Translations under genes and position numbers: made by a program | The notes under the pieces: generated by a model | The model's database searches: none | What the model saw: the letters and a program-made list of their open reading frames with translations, nothing else | What the model was told of the DNA's origin: nothing | Part shown: positions 1 through 8,368 of the stretch, in pieces | Position numbering within the stretch: position 1 is the first letter of the stretch | How the letters are laid out: each line of letters starts with the position of its first letter | Assembly (NCBI RefSeq): GCF_004153455.1 | Contig: NZ_SDQE01000003.1 | Span: forward strand, 124,001 to 188,000 | Origin: Allopusillimonas ginsengisoli | Lineage (GTDB): Bacteria; Pseudomonadota; Gammaproteobacteria; Burkholderiales; Burkholderiaceae_B | Length of the DNA stretch: 64,000 bases | Direction of reading: 5' to 3'

Positions 1-222
1 CGAGCTGTTTAGGCCCAGAAACTTTCCCCTATGTTCCGGAGACTCCGGCGCCAGCCGCGCGCTCATGAACTGATACGACTTTGCCGCGAGCATCTGCAAG
101 TGCGTCACAGACGCGCCACCGCAATCCTTACCCACGGCGGCAGGCATCAATGCCAGAAACACGACGCAGGCAAACAGCAACACCGCAGCTATTACCCCTG
201 ATACTATCCGCGCTGGCTTCAT
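1..222 (-). CDS. Small exported or membrane-anchored protein, C-terminus beyond the window edge
   Basis: Partial gene: 74 codons are visible from an ATG at 222 and run off the left edge without a stop. The first residues (MKPARIVSGVIAAVLLFACVV) carry two basic residues followed by a hydrophobic stretch of about 20 residues, so an uncleaved signal anchor or a signal peptide is likely. The rest is polar and unrecognised. Its ATG overlaps the TGA of the upstream reading frame as ATGA, which suggests translational coupling to the broken gene at 219-1034. Base composition here is less GC-rich than in the neighbouring gltA-sdh block. I do not recognise a family. A small partner or immunity-type protein is possible but only a guess. 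Confidence 0.6.
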   Translation of the reverse strand, partial: MKPARIVSGVIAAVLLFACVVFLALMPAAVGKDCGGASVTHLQMLAAKSYQFMSARLAPESPEHRGKFLGLNSS

Positions 223-1034
223 CTTCTCGGACGTCTAAGACTGATCGATTGCGTTCCGTCAATATCGATATCGTAAGGTTTACCGGGAAGCTGATCAAGC
301 ACCCAAGTTGATGCCTCGGCTATCGGGCCACGATGGCTGCTTGGATTGGCATCGTATCTGTCGGGGGAGCGCCCGAAGCGTTGCCCTGAAGCGCCAGTCA
401 GGTACTGTTTGATTTGCAAATCCCCTCTTGCCTATATGAACGTGCCCATCAACGACAAGTGTGATGTGCCCAAGATACGCGGCCGTTACAACTGACGATT
501 TCATCGTATCGTACGAAAACGTTTGGGAGAACGTGTGCTTTCCAGGGGAAGCGCGATCCGCAAAGTCTAACAACATCGGGATATCCTCAGGCCGAAGCTT
601 CAGGCTCAAAGACCTAATCGACACCCGCCTCTGTGCGCCACCTCCAAAAAATAGCTAGCTAATGCTGCAAATGGCGTAAATATAGATCCGGAAAACCTAT
701 CGCTCTGGACAGTGTATTGGGCAGGAGGTGATATTAGAACCCTATGATCTGCCACACGTCTATCCTGCATCGAATCCCATAATGCGAAGCCAAATAGCGT
801 CCTCTTGATAATTGACGGCTCTTCTTTAAATCGGTCAATGTAATACTGAAAGTGTGCGACAGGGTCTTTTAACAGTCTGCGCCAGGCCCTCGCCTGCTCA
901 TCTACCCACCCAACGGGAGGCGGGGAAAATGTCGGACCAATATTTCGTAGAAGAAAATAGCCAAATTCAGCCGGCCAAAATGGATCACTCCTGCCCTCTA
1001 CAGAAATGACGGGAAGAATTGTAGTTTCACACAT
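219..1034 (-). pseudogene. Unrecognised protein gene interrupted by two homopolymer frameshifts
   Basis: Three consecutive leftward frames (1034 to 606, 624 to 295, 419 to 219) read as one protein of about 271 residues if one base is added in the A6 run (T6 on the coding strand) at 646-651 and one base is removed from the C4 run at 422-425. The restored junctions read smoothly (ASYFFGGGAQRRVSIRS and HVHIGKRDLQIKQYL). The ATG at 1034 has a good SD (GAGG, 6 nt away), and the restored frame ends in an ATGA overlap with the next gene. The family is not recognised; the N-terminal part is rich in aromatic residues, and a hydrophobic patch lies near the first junction. It could be a true pseudogene, a pair of sequencing errors, or a gene using ribosomal slippage at T TTT TTG. 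It could also be two short genes overlapping by 19 nt with a GTG start at 624. Confidence 0.55.
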
Positions 1035-1160
1035 ACAGACCTCTAAAGTGCAGCAGAGGCCATCACAATAGCGATTTCTATTCTTATTTAAAATAAGACT
1101 GAATTATCCATTGGAATAAACCATCCGATGAAACACAATCGTCTCTCCCCGCCTTAAGGC

Positions 1161-1195
1161 AAAACAAAAAACGCCCGGCGCGAACACCGGGCGTT
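1161..1195 (-). terminator. Rho-independent terminator of gltA
   Basis: A perfect 9-bp stem, 1170-1178 (AACGCCCGG) with 1187-1195 (CCGGGCGTT), with an 8-nt loop. It is followed on the minus strand by a T-rich tract (TTTTTGTTTTG). It lies about 50 nt downstream of the gltA stop and separates the TCA block from the left-edge cassette. Confidence 0.9.
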
Positions 1196-1245
1196 TGGGC
1201 GATCCGGCAGCGCGGGCGGGCCCGCGTGCCTGGAAGTGGGATGGC

Positions 1246-2547
1246 TTACCTGCCAGCGATGTCGCGCACTTCGGAACCGACATACAGCTGACGAGGACGG
1301 CCGATCTTGTAGTCTGGATCGGACAGCATTTCGTTCCATTGCGCAATCCAGCCCACCGTACGCGCCAGCGCGAAGATGGCGGTGAACAAGGACGTGGGAA
1401 TGCCAATGGCGCGCTGGACGATGCCCGAATAGAAATCGACGTTCGGGTACAGCTTGCGGTCCACGAAATAAGGATCTTCGAGCGCAATGCGCTCAAGTTC
1501 CATGGCCAACTTGAACAGGGGGTCGTTTTCCAGACCCAGCGCCGCGAGGACTTCTTTGCAGGTTTCCTGCATCAGTTTGGCGCGGGGATCGTAGTTCTTG
1601 TAGACGCGATGACCGAAGCCCATCAGGCGCACGCCCGAGTTTTTGTCCTTGACCTTCTCCATGAACTCGCCAACCTTGGCCACGCCGCCGTTGGCCTGAA
1701 GCTCTTCGAGCATTTGCAGGCAGGCTTCGTTGGCGCCGCCATGAGCCGGGCCCCACAGGCAAGCAACACCCGAGGCAATCGCCGCGAAGGGATTGGTACC
1801 CGACGAACCGCACAGCCGCACTGTGGAGGTGGACGCGTTCTGCTCGTGATCGGCGTGCAGGATGAAGATCCGATCAAGCGCGCGCTCCACAACTTCGTTG
1901 ACCTTGTATTCTTCGCAAGGCGTTGCAAACATCATGCGCAGGAAATTTCCGGTGTAGGACAGATCGTTCTGCGGATAGATGAAAGGCTGGCCCTGGGAGT
2001 ACTTATAGGCCATGGCGACCAGTGTTGGCATCTTGGCGATCAGGCGAATCGCCGAAACGTGACGATGATGCGCATTGGTGATGTCGGTGGAGTCATGATA
2101 GAAAGCCGCCAACGCGCCAACCAGCCCCGTCAGTACCGCCATGGGATGAGCATCGCGGCGGAAACCGCGCAGAAAGAAGTGCAACTGCTCGTTCACCATC
2201 GTGTGGTGCGTAACGAGTGAATCGAACTCTTTCTTCTGATTTGCATCCGGCAGATCGCCATTCAGGATCAGATAACTGATATCCATGAAGTCGCACTTTT
2301 GCGCGAGCTGATCAATGGGGTAGCCGCGGTACAGCAACTGGCCTTCATCGCCATCGATATAGGTAATACCTGATTCGCAGGAAGCCGTCGACAGGAACCC
2401 GGGATCATAGGTAAACATACCGCTCTGACCGTAGAGCTTGCGGATGTCAATGACGTCCGGACCAATAGTTCCCTGATAAACGGGGAATTCGATTGGACTG
2501 CTGCCATCGGAAAACGACAGGGTGGCTTTCTTATCTGACAATTGCAT
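1246..2547 (-). CDS. gltA: Citrate synthase (type II)
   Basis: Condenses acetyl-CoA and oxaloacetate to citrate in the first TCA-cycle step; cytoplasmic. The protein is 433 aa, the usual length of the hexameric Gram-negative enzyme. Catalytic residues are visible: His269 in GPAHGGANE, His313 in [14 protein letters not shown] and Asp371 in VDFYSG. I chose the ATG at 2547 over the GTG directly before it (2550), because AAGGA lies about 8 nt upstream of the ATG. It is the last gene of a leftward block gntR-sdhC-sdhD-sdhA-sdhB-sdhE-gltA, 18 nt after sdhE, and ends at a strong terminator. It is clearly distinct from the 2-methylcitrate synthase paralogue at 11626-12795. Confidence 0.98.
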   Translation of the reverse strand: MQLSDKKATLSFSDGSSPIEFPVYQGTIGPDVIDIRKLYGQSGMFTYDPGFLSTASCESGITYIDGDEGQLLYRGYPIDQLAQKCDFMDISYLILNGDLPDANQKKEFDSLVTHHTMVNEQLHFFLRGFRRDAHPMAVLTGLVGALAAFYHDSTDITNAHHRHVSAIRLIAKMPTLVAMAYKYSQGQPFIYPQNDLSYTGNFLRMMFATPCEEYKVNEVVERALDRIFILHADHEQNASTSTVRLCGSSGTNPFAAIASGVACLWGPAHGGANEACLQMLEELQANGGVAKVGEFMEKVKDKNSGVRLMGFGHRVYKNYDPRAKLMQETCKEVLAALGLENDPLFKLAMELERIALEDPYFVDRKLYPNVDFYSGIVQRAIGIPTSLFTAIFALARTVGWIAQWNEMLSDPDYKIGRPRQLYVGSEVRDIAGR

Positions 2548-2565
2548 CACAATTTTCCTTAAAAA

Positions 2566-2826
2566 TTACAACGCCTGCATCTGCTTGACCATCTGACGCA
2601 AGACAGGGATGTCGTATTCCCCTTCCAGGCCAGTGCGGTCAAGCAAAACATCAAGCAATTCGTTGTCGCCCATCTCAAGCAACAAAGACAAGGCAGAAAC
2701 ATCTTCGTCGGTAAGCTCCGACTCATACCGATCCAGAAATCGGGTGATGATCAAATCGTTTTCCAACAGGCCGCGTCGGGCCCGCCAGCGCAACCTGGCG
2801 CGCTCGAGTTCGGTCAGCTTTTTCAT
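2566..2826 (-). CDS. sdhE: SdhE, FAD assembly factor for succinate dehydrogenase
   Basis: Small (86 aa) SdhE/YgfY (Sdh5/SDHAF2) family protein that promotes covalent FAD attachment to SdhA. The family's RGxxE motif is visible near residue 18 (RRGLLENDL), followed by the usual helical acidic segment (DEDVSALSLLLEMGDNELLD). It lies between sdhB (15-nt gap) and gltA in the sdh operon, the standard place for this factor in betaproteobacteria. The start is an ATG at 2826 directly after the sdhB stop region. Confidence 0.95.
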   Translation of the reverse strand: MKKLTELERARLRWRARRGLLENDLIITRFLDRYESELTDEDVSALSLLLEMGDNELLDVLLDRTGLEGEYDIPVLRQMVKQMQAL

Positions 2827-2840
2827 GAGCAGTTGAGACC

Positions 2841-3557
2841 CTAGATAGTGCGGCGTACGAGAAGTTCCTTGATTTTGCCGATTGCGGCAGACGGATTAAG
2901 CCCTTTGGGACAGACGTCGGCGCAGTTCATGATGGTGTGGCAACGGAACAGGCGATAAGGATCTTCGAGATTGTCCAGGCGCTGGCCAGTGGCTTCATCG
3001 CGGCTGTCGACGATAAAACGGTAAGCTTGCAGCAGGCCGGCGGGACCCACGAATTTGTCGGGATTCCACCAGAAAGACGGGCAGGCAGTGGAACAGCATG
3101 CGCACAGTATGCACTCATACAGGCCATTGAGCTCGTCGCGCGCCTCAGGCGTTTGCAGGCGCTCTTTCTCGGGTGGCGGCTGGTCATTGATCAAAAATGG
3201 CTTGATCGAATGATACTGATTGAAGAAGTGCGTCATGTCCACGATAAGGTCACGCACAACAGGCAAACCGGGCAAGGGCTTGAGCACGATCGGCTGCTTG
3301 AGCTCGCGCAAGTTGGTGATGCAGGCCAGGCCGTTCTTGCCGTTGATGTTCATGGCGTCGGAGCCGCACACGCCTTCGCGGCAAGACCGGCGCAGCGCAA
3401 GGCTGTCGTCAACCTCGTGCTTGATGCGCGTGAGCGCATCAAGCAGCATCTTGTCGTTCGGATGCAGCTCGACTTCGAGCTTCTGCATGTAGGGGCGCTC
3501 GTCCTTGTCAGGGTCGTAGCGGTAGATTTCAAATTTGACGATACGTTTTTCGCTCAT
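2841..3557 (-). CDS. sdhB: Succinate dehydrogenase iron-sulfur subunit
   Basis: Carries electrons from the FAD of SdhA to ubiquinone through three clusters; peripheral on the cytoplasmic face of the inner membrane. Cluster ligands are visible in order: the [2Fe-2S] motif SCREGVCGSDAMNINGKNGLAC, the [4Fe-4S] motif CILCACCSTACP, and the [3Fe-4S] motif CHTIMNCADVCPKG. The length is 238 aa with the ATG at 3557, preceded by AGGA at a spacing of about 7. An ATG two codons upstream (3563) is in frame but sits too close to that SD. It is 13 nt downstream of sdhA. Confidence 0.97.
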   Translation of the reverse strand: MSEKRIVKFEIYRYDPDKDERPYMQKLEVELHPNDKMLLDALTRIKHEVDDSLALRRSCREGVCGSDAMNINGKNGLACITNLRELKQPIVLKPLPGLPVVRDLIVDMTHFFNQYHSIKPFLINDQPPPEKERLQTPEARDELNGLYECILCACCSTACPSFWWNPDKFVGPAGLLQAYRFIVDSRDEATGQRLDNLEDPYRLFRCHTIMNCADVCPKGLNPSAAIGKIKELLVRRTI

Positions 3558-3570
3558 TTCCATATCCTGC

Positions 3571-5346
3571 TTAGAAGGTCCGGGGCTTGGGCGGGAAGCT
3601 GTCTACTGTCAACGGCTTCATCTGCACAGGCTTGTAGTCGAGGCGACTGCCTTCGGAGAACCACAGCGTATGGCGCAGCCAGTTCTCGTCGTCGCGCTCG
3701 GGATAATCGTCGAGGGCATGCGCGCCGCGGCTCTCGAGCCGGTTGGCGGCCGACTTGGTGGTGGCGCGAGCCACTTCAATCATGTTGGAGAGTTCCAGCG
3801 CTTCGACGCGAGCGGTGTTCCAGACCTTGGACTTGTCCTTGAAATACACCTCATCCACGCGCCTGGCGATTTCTTCCATATCGGTCACGCCCTCGTTGAG
3901 CAGCTTGAGCGTGCGGAAAACGCCGCAGTGGTTCTGCATGCTGTTGCGCATGGCGTCATGCACTTCGTAAACGTTCTCGCCCGACGTACGTGCTTCGATC
4001 TTGTTGACCCGATCCAGAGATGCCTCGATGGCCGACTCTGGCACGACCTGGTGCGAGTGTTCGCGCTCGGGGTGTTCGTCCACGATATGGTTGCCGGCCG
4101 ACCGGCCAAACACGATAAGATCGAGCAGCGAGTTGGTGCCCAGGCGGTTTGCGCCGTGCACCGACGTGGCCGCGCATTCGCCAATGGCATACAGGCCTTG
4201 CACGGGCCTGGTTTCGCCGTTGACCCAATTCATGACCTGGCCGTAGATATTGGTGGGAATGCCACCCATCTGGTAGTGAATTGTGGGCACAACCGGAATG
4301 GGATCCTTGATCGGGTCGACGTTGGCGAACTTGATGGCGATCTCGCGAATGGAGGGCAAGCGCTTCATGATCGTATCGGCGCCAAGGTGGTCCAGCTTGA
4401 GCGTGACGTAGCTGCCGTCGCCGCAACCGCGACCTTCCTTGATTTCCTGGTCCATCGAACGCGATACGAAATCGCGCGGCGCCAGGTCCTTGAGCGTTGG
4501 CGCATAACGCTCCATGAAGCGTTCGCCATCCTTGTTCAGCAGAATGCCGCCCTCTCCGCGTACGCCTTCCGTAATGAGCACGCCTGCGCCTGCAACACCG
4601 GTAGGGTGAAACTGCCAGAATTCCATGTCTTCGAGCGCGATGCCGGCACGGGCAGCCATGCCCAGGCCATCGCCGGTATTGATGAAGGCATTCGTGGACG
4701 CCGCCCAGATACGACCGGCCCCGCCTGTGGCGAGTACGGTTTTCTTGGCTTCGAGGACGTAGATTTCACCGGTTTCCATTTCGAGCGCGGTCACACCCAG
4801 CACATCGCCAGCCTCGTTGCGCAGGAGGTCGAGCGCCATCCATTCGACAAAAAACTGCGTGCGTGCAGAGACATTGCGCTGATAGAGCGTGTGCAACATG
4901 GCATGGCCAGTGCGGTCGGCCGCGGCACAGGCGCGCTGCACAGGCTTTTCGCCGAAATTGGCGGTGTGGCCGCCAAATGGACGCTGGTAAATCGTGCCAT
5001 CGGCATTGCGGTCGAACGGCATGCCGTAATGCTCAAGCTCGTACACGGCATTGGGCGCTTCGCGGCACATGAATTCGATGGCATCCTGGTCGCCGAGCCA
5101 GTCCGAGCCCTTGACGGTGTCGTACATGTGCCAGTACCAGTGATCTTCGCTCATGTTGCCAAGCGAGGCGCTGACGCCACCCTGCGCCGCAACGGTATGC
5201 GAACGAGTAGGAAAGACTTTAGACAGGACAGCCACGGAAAGACCGGCCTGGGCCAGTTGCAGGGAGCAACGCATGCCGGCCCCGCCGGCGCCCACCACCA
5301 CTACATCGAACTGGCGGCGTGGTAAGGAAGTTTTGACAGCAGCCAC
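3571..5346 (-). CDS. sdhA: Succinate dehydrogenase flavoprotein subunit
   Basis: Oxidises succinate to fumarate; the catalytic subunit of complex II, with covalently bound FAD. The 591-residue length is normal. The FAD-binding fold is at the N-terminus (VVVGAGGAGMR), with the flavinylation segment SHTVAAQGG near residue 50. The capping and active-site region includes HPTGVAGAGVLITEG, and RLGTNSLLDLIVFGRSAG follows. The start is a GTG at 5346, 3 nt after the sdhD stop, with GGAG about 10 nt upstream; no better ATG exists. The long open frame on the opposite strand here is an artefact of GC-rich coding sequence. Confidence 0.97.
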   Translation of the reverse strand: MAAVKTSLPRRQFDVVVVGAGGAGMRCSLQLAQAGLSVAVLSKVFPTRSHTVAAQGGVSASLGNMSEDHWYWHMYDTVKGSDWLGDQDAIEFMCREAPNAVYELEHYGMPFDRNADGTIYQRPFGGHTANFGEKPVQRACAAADRTGHAMLHTLYQRNVSARTQFFVEWMALDLLRNEAGDVLGVTALEMETGEIYVLEAKKTVLATGGAGRIWAASTNAFINTGDGLGMAARAGIALEDMEFWQFHPTGVAGAGVLITEGVRGEGGILLNKDGERFMERYAPTLKDLAPRDFVSRSMDQEIKEGRGCGDGSYVTLKLDHLGADTIMKRLPSIREIAIKFANVDPIKDPIPVVPTIHYQMGGIPTNIYGQVMNWVNGETRPVQGLYAIGECAATSVHGANRLGTNSLLDLIVFGRSAGNHIVDEHPEREHSHQVVPESAIEASLDRVNKIEARTSGENVYEVHDAMRNSMQNHCGVFRTLKLLNEGVTDMEEIARRVDEVYFKDKSKVWNTARVEALELSNMIEVARATTKSAANRLESRGAHALDDYPERDDENWLRHTLWFSEGSRLDYKPVQMKPLTVDSFPPKPRTF

Positions 5347-5349
5347 GGC

Positions 5350-5730
5350 TTATAGACTCCAGATAATTTTTGCGAAAAAGACGACAGAGGCCACCAGCCA
5401 AAGAATGGTGAGAACCTGCAGGAACAGACGCAGCCCTGCGGAGCGCACGTAATCCATCCAGATGTCGCGCACGCCTACCCAGGCGTGCCAGGCCACCGAC
5501 AGAAACGCCAGCGTGGCAAGCAATTGGCCAACGGGAAGGCCAATGCAGGTGAAGGAAAACATCCCCCGCCAGCTTTCGAAATCCATGGTGGGGGTAAACA
5601 GGAAGCCGAGAAAGAGGACCACCGTGTAGATGGCCATGATGACGGCCGTGACACGCTGCACGATGAAATCGAGTGTGCCATAGTGCGCACCGACAACCAG
5701 ACGCTTTGTACCGAGAAGTTCCTGTGCCAT
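5350..5730 (-). CDS. sdhD: Succinate dehydrogenase membrane anchor subunit
   Basis: One of the two cytochrome b subunits that anchor SdhAB and form the quinone and haem b site. The protein is 126 aa with three predicted transmembrane helices (near residues 25-45, 60-80 and 95-122). HAWVGVRDIWMDYV is the usual SdhD motif with the conserved His. The ATG at 5730 overlaps the sdhC stop (TAATG), so the two subunits are translationally coupled. An in-frame GTG two codons upstream is less likely. Confidence 0.95.
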   Translation of the reverse strand: MAQELLGTKRLVVGAHYGTLDFIVQRVTAVIMAIYTVVLFLGFLFTPTMDFESWRGMFSFTCIGLPVGQLLATLAFLSVAWHAWVGVRDIWMDYVRSAGLRLFLQVLTILWLVASVVFFAKIIWSL

Positions 5731-6143
5731 TACCACACCCCAAACAATTTAAGACCGAAGACCAGCGTAAGGCCAAGGCTCACGCCAAACACCACGCCGG
5801 CGGACTTCTGCGCGGAGTACTTGTCGTTTCCGATGTGCAGATCAAGAATCAGATAGCGTATTCCCGCGAAGAAGTGATGGAGAAAGCCCCAGATCAGCGC
5901 CAGCAGCACCAGCTTGAACAGCGGATTGGCGACCCACTCGCGCATTTCGGCAAAGCTTTCCGGGGACGTCACGCTCAGTGCGAACAAGGGAAGAATCACC
6001 AAGGGAATACAGAGAAAAAGCAGCGCGCCACTGACACGGTGAAGAATCGACGATTTGGCGGCGAGCGGCAGACGATAACTCAGTATCTGCGGTACGCTCA
6101 GGTTGCGGTACTGCGGACGCGGCTTTGTAGCGGAGTCGGACAT
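5730..6143 (-). CDS. sdhC: Succinate dehydrogenase cytochrome b556 subunit
   Basis: The other membrane anchor of complex II. The protein is 137 aa with three transmembrane helices. The family signature SILHRVSGALLF, with the conserved His and Ser of the quinone site, lies near residue 35, and HHFFAGIRYLILD lies at about residue 85. I chose the ATG at 6143 because GAGG lies 6-7 nt upstream; the longer in-frame start at 6164 has no SD. It is the first sdh gene, about 90 nt downstream of gntR, with a hairpin in between. Confidence 0.95.
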   Translation of the reverse strand: MSDSATKPRPQYRNLSVPQILSYRLPLAAKSSILHRVSGALLFLCIPLVILPLFALSVTSPESFAEMREWVANPLFKLVLLALIWGFLHHFFAGIRYLILDLHIGNDKYSAQKSAGVVFGVSLGLTLVFGLKLFGVW

Positions 6144-6196
6144 GATGGCCTCGAGTTGTAACAAGATAATTTATTGCAAAGCGCACCAGCATTTTC

Positions 6197-6226
6197 GCCG
6201 ATTTGAAGGTGTCGTATCAAATCGGC
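6197..6226. promoter_or_regulatory. Inverted repeat between gntR and sdhC
   Basis: Perfect 10-bp arms (GCCGATTTGA at 6197-6206, TCAAATCGGC at 6217-6226) around a 10-nt spacer. It lies between the gntR stop and the sdhC start. No T tract follows on the minus strand, so it is not a standard terminator. It could be a protein-binding site, an attenuator or an mRNA-processing stem. Confidence 0.6.
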
Positions 6227-6235
6227 TCGGGCTGG

Positions 6236-7006
6236 CTAATTCAGGCTGTTTCGATAATGGAACCGTTCTGTCAAGTACAAACCCCGGCGCACCTCCATGG
6301 GGCGATCGCCGTAGGTATAGGAAACACGCTCAACACGCAGCAGCGAAGTGCCTGGCGCCACATGCAGCAGTTCAGCCTGTTCTCCGGACGCAGACACTGC
6401 CTTGATTTTTTCTTCGGCTCTTACCATGCTGACGCCGAATTCGGTTTCGAACAAAGCATAAAGCGGACTGCGACAGCTGGCCAGGAATTCGGCGGTCAGG
6501 CCCTTGAACACCGAGCCGGGAAGCCAAATGTCGTCAAGTATGGTCGGCGCGTTGTCAAACGACAATACCCGGCGCATGTTGACCACGGCTTCGCCGTTGC
6601 GCAGATCAAGCAGCGCAGCGATATCGGCCGGCGCCTTGACACGCCTGCAATCAAGAATGCGGCTGCCCGACACCGGGGGCTGGCCGTCGTCTGGGGTAAG
6701 ACGCAGGAAACGAAACCGCACACGGGCTTCGTGATGCGTTGCCACAAACGTGCCTTTGCCCTGGCGACGAAGCAGCAGATTATCCGCTGCGAGTTCATCT
6801 ATGGCCTTGCGCACTGTGCCCTGGCTGACCTGAAAACGGGCCGCCAGATCCAGCTCGCTGGGAATGGCTTCGCCCGGCTTCCATTCACCCCGATCCAGGC
6901 TCTGCAAAAGCAAGCCTTTGATCTGCTGGTACAGCGGGCTAAAGGCCGCGCTGCTGGCAGAACGATCTGGCACCGGGCCGCGATCTTGTTGGGGAGAATC
7001 GGACAT
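6236..7006 (-). CDS. GntR-family regulator, HutC/UTRA subfamily (probable TCA-cycle regulator)
   Basis: Predicted DNA-binding regulator of 256 aa. The N-terminal winged helix-turn-helix is near residues 20-85, with the GntR signature IPSELDLAARFQVSQGTVRKAIDEL and the wing GKGTFV. The C-terminal UTRA ligand domain covers about residues 100-250 (SRILDCRRVKAP and VERVSYTYGDRPME are typical). The start could be the ATG at 7006 or at 7036; neither has a strong SD. It lies between sdhC (same strand) and mdh (divergent). The palindromic element at 7074-7094 in its own upstream region recurs before acnB, which suggests autoregulation and control of mdh and acnB. The effector is unknown. A name is not assigned. 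Confidence 0.9.
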   Translation of the reverse strand: MSDSPQQDRGPVPDRSASSAAFSPLYQQIKGLLLQSLDRGEWKPGEAIPSELDLAARFQVSQGTVRKAIDELAADNLLLRRQGKGTFVATHHEARVRFRFLRLTPDDGQPPVSGSRILDCRRVKAPADIAALLDLRNGEAVVNMRRVLSFDNAPTILDDIWLPGSVFKGLTAEFLASCRSPLYALFETEFGVSMVRAEEKIKAVSASGEQAELLHVAPGTSLLRVERVSYTYGDRPMEVRRGLYLTERFHYRNSLN

Positions 7007-7073
7007 GAGACTATAGTGATGAGCAAACCCCGACATTTTCGCACGCAGAGCGATTTCTGTCTAACACTCTTGT

Positions 7074-7094
7074 GTCTTATATAAGATAGAAGAG
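7074..7094. promoter_or_regulatory. Candidate operator in the gntR-mdh intergenic region
   Basis: Begins GTCTTATATAAGATA and contains the perfect 12-bp palindrome TCTTATATAAGA (7075-7086). By eye it matches the element at 19028-19048 upstream of acnB at 19 of 21 positions. It ends 2 nt before the mdh -35 box and overlaps the probable gntR promoter region. The likely ligand is the adjacent GntR protein; this is inference. Confidence 0.7.
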
Positions 7095-7096
7095 GT

Positions 7097-7125
7097 TTGA
7101 CGCGCCCCGGATTATTCGCTACTCT
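7097..7125 (+). promoter_or_regulatory. Probable sigma-70 promoter of mdh
   Basis: TTGACG at 7097-7102, a 17-nt spacer, and TACTCT at 7120-7125. The spacing is ideal and it lies directly after the operator. It implies an mdh leader of about 200 nt, which contains a small perfect hairpin (CCGGCAT at 7221-7227 with ATGCCGG at 7231-7237). I see nothing else in the 325-nt gap. Confidence 0.55.
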
Positions 7126-7331
7126 TTTTTGCCGTGCAGGTGCGCCAGGCCGTTTTCAGCCCGAAAATGGCCAGAACAGGTCGGCGAACGCATCCGGGCA
7201 GCCCCCCGGTGTCCTGGCGCCCGGCATCACATGCCGGCCCGCTGTTCTTGCCTGGCCGTTCGCGCCTCAGCCGTCAAAGAATTAAACTGTTCCATGTCTT
7301 TTGTTCATCATACCCAACCGGGAGATTTTTA

Positions 7332-8321
7332 ATGTCCAAACCCGCCATGCGCGTTGCTGTCACCGGCGCCGCCGGCCAGATCGGCTACGCCCTGCTGTTC
7401 CGTATTGCCTCGGGCGAAATGCTCGGCAAAGACCAGCCCGTCATTCTTCAATTGCTCGAAATCCCCGACGAAAAGGCCCAGAAGGCGCTCAAGGGCGTCA
7501 TGATGGAGCTTGACGATTGCGCCTTTCCGTTGCTGGCCGGCATGACGGCGCACAGCGACCCGCGCGAGGCCTTCAAGGACGCCGATGTAGCCCTGCTGGT
7601 GGGCGCCCGTCCCCGCGGCCCCGGCATGGAACGCAAAGACCTGCTGCAGGTCAATGCGCAGATCTTCACGGCGCAGGGCAAGGCACTGAATGATGTCGCC
7701 AGCCGCAACGTCAAGGTGCTGGTGGTCGGCAACCCCGCCAACACCAACGCCTATATCGCCATGAAGTCCGCCCCGGATCTGCCGGCCAAGAATTTCACCG
7801 CCATGCTGCGTCTCGACCATAACCGCGCGCTGTCGCAACTGGCTGCCAAATCCGGCAAGGCGGTTTCAGACATCGAAAAACTCATTGTCTGGGGCAACCA
7901 CTCGCCCACCATGTATCCGGACATCCGCTTCGCCACCGTGGGCGGCGAAAGCCTGGCCGGCCTGATCAACGACGACGCCTGGAACCGCGACACGTTCATC
8001 CCTACCGTAGGCAAGCGCGGCGCCGCCATTATCGAGGCGCGCGGCCTGTCGTCAGCAGCGTCTGCCGCCAACGCAGCCATTGATCATGTGCACGACTGGG
8101 TACTGGGCTCCAACGGCAAGTGGGTCACCATGGGCATTCCGTCCGATGGCTCCTACGGCATCCCTGAAGGCATCATCTACGGCGTGCCCGTCACCACCGA
8201 AAACGGCGAGTACAAGCGCGTCGAAGGCCTGGAGATCGACGCATTCTCGCGCGAACGCATGGACTTCACCCTGAAGGAATTGCTCGAAGAACGCGACGGC
8301 GTGGCAGACCTGCTGAAATAA
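7332..8321 (+). CDS. mdh: Malate dehydrogenase (NAD-dependent, cytosolic type)
   Basis: Oxidises malate to oxaloacetate. The 329-residue length matches the roughly 327-aa Burkholderiales enzyme of the cytosolic/plant-like MDH group rather than the 312-aa E. coli type. Visible features: the NAD-binding Rossmann motif [18 protein letters not shown] at about residues 11-30, the substrate-binding loop [16 protein letters not shown] at about 93-108, NPANTNAY, and the catalytic His in [11 protein letters not shown]. The ATG at 7332 has GGGAG about 8 nt upstream; an in-frame extension to 7134 has no coding character. It is divergent from gntR and ends at a bidirectional terminator. Confidence 0.98.
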   Translation: MSKPAMRVAVTGAAGQIGYALLFRIASGEMLGKDQPVILQLLEIPDEKAQKALKGVMMELDDCAFPLLAGMTAHSDPREAFKDADVALLVGARPRGPGMERKDLLQVNAQIFTAQGKALNDVASRNVKVLVVGNPANTNAYIAMKSAPDLPAKNFTAMLRLDHNRALSQLAAKSGKAVSDIEKLIVWGNHSPTMYPDIRFATVGGESLAGLINDDAWNRDTFIPTVGKRGAAIIEARGLSSAASAANAAIDHVHDWVLGSNGKWVTMGIPSDGSYGIPEGIIYGVPVTTENGEYKRVEGLEIDAFSRERMDFTLKELLEERDGVADLLK

Positions 8322-8368
8322 TCAGGCAGCTTGCCGCAAAAGCGGGCCAGCCTCCCGCCAGCCCCACA

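Noticed and set aside
81-311. 76-codon plus-strand open frame at the left edge
   Set aside because: Arg/Ser-rich and repetitive, typical of a shadow frame. The minus-strand gene with a signal anchor and the ATGA overlap explains the region better.
646-651. Programmed -1 ribosomal frameshift at T TTT TTG as the sole explanation of the split gene
   Set aside because: A second shift in a C4 run in the same gene is not explained by it, so errors or decay are simpler. The slippage idea is kept only as an alternative.
1195-2220. 341-codon open frame on the plus strand, antisense to gltA
   Set aside because: Explained by the third-position GC pattern of gltA; no domains.
3535-5325. 596-codon open frame on the plus strand, antisense to sdhA
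   Set aside because: No family resemblance; it is the usual antisense open frame of GC-rich coding sequence, and sdhA on the minus strand is unambiguous.
6155-6182. A third copy of the TATAAG operator upstream of sdhC
   Set aside because: Only short AT-rich similarity (AGATAATTTATTG) is present; it lacks the TCTTAT/ATAAGA palindrome.
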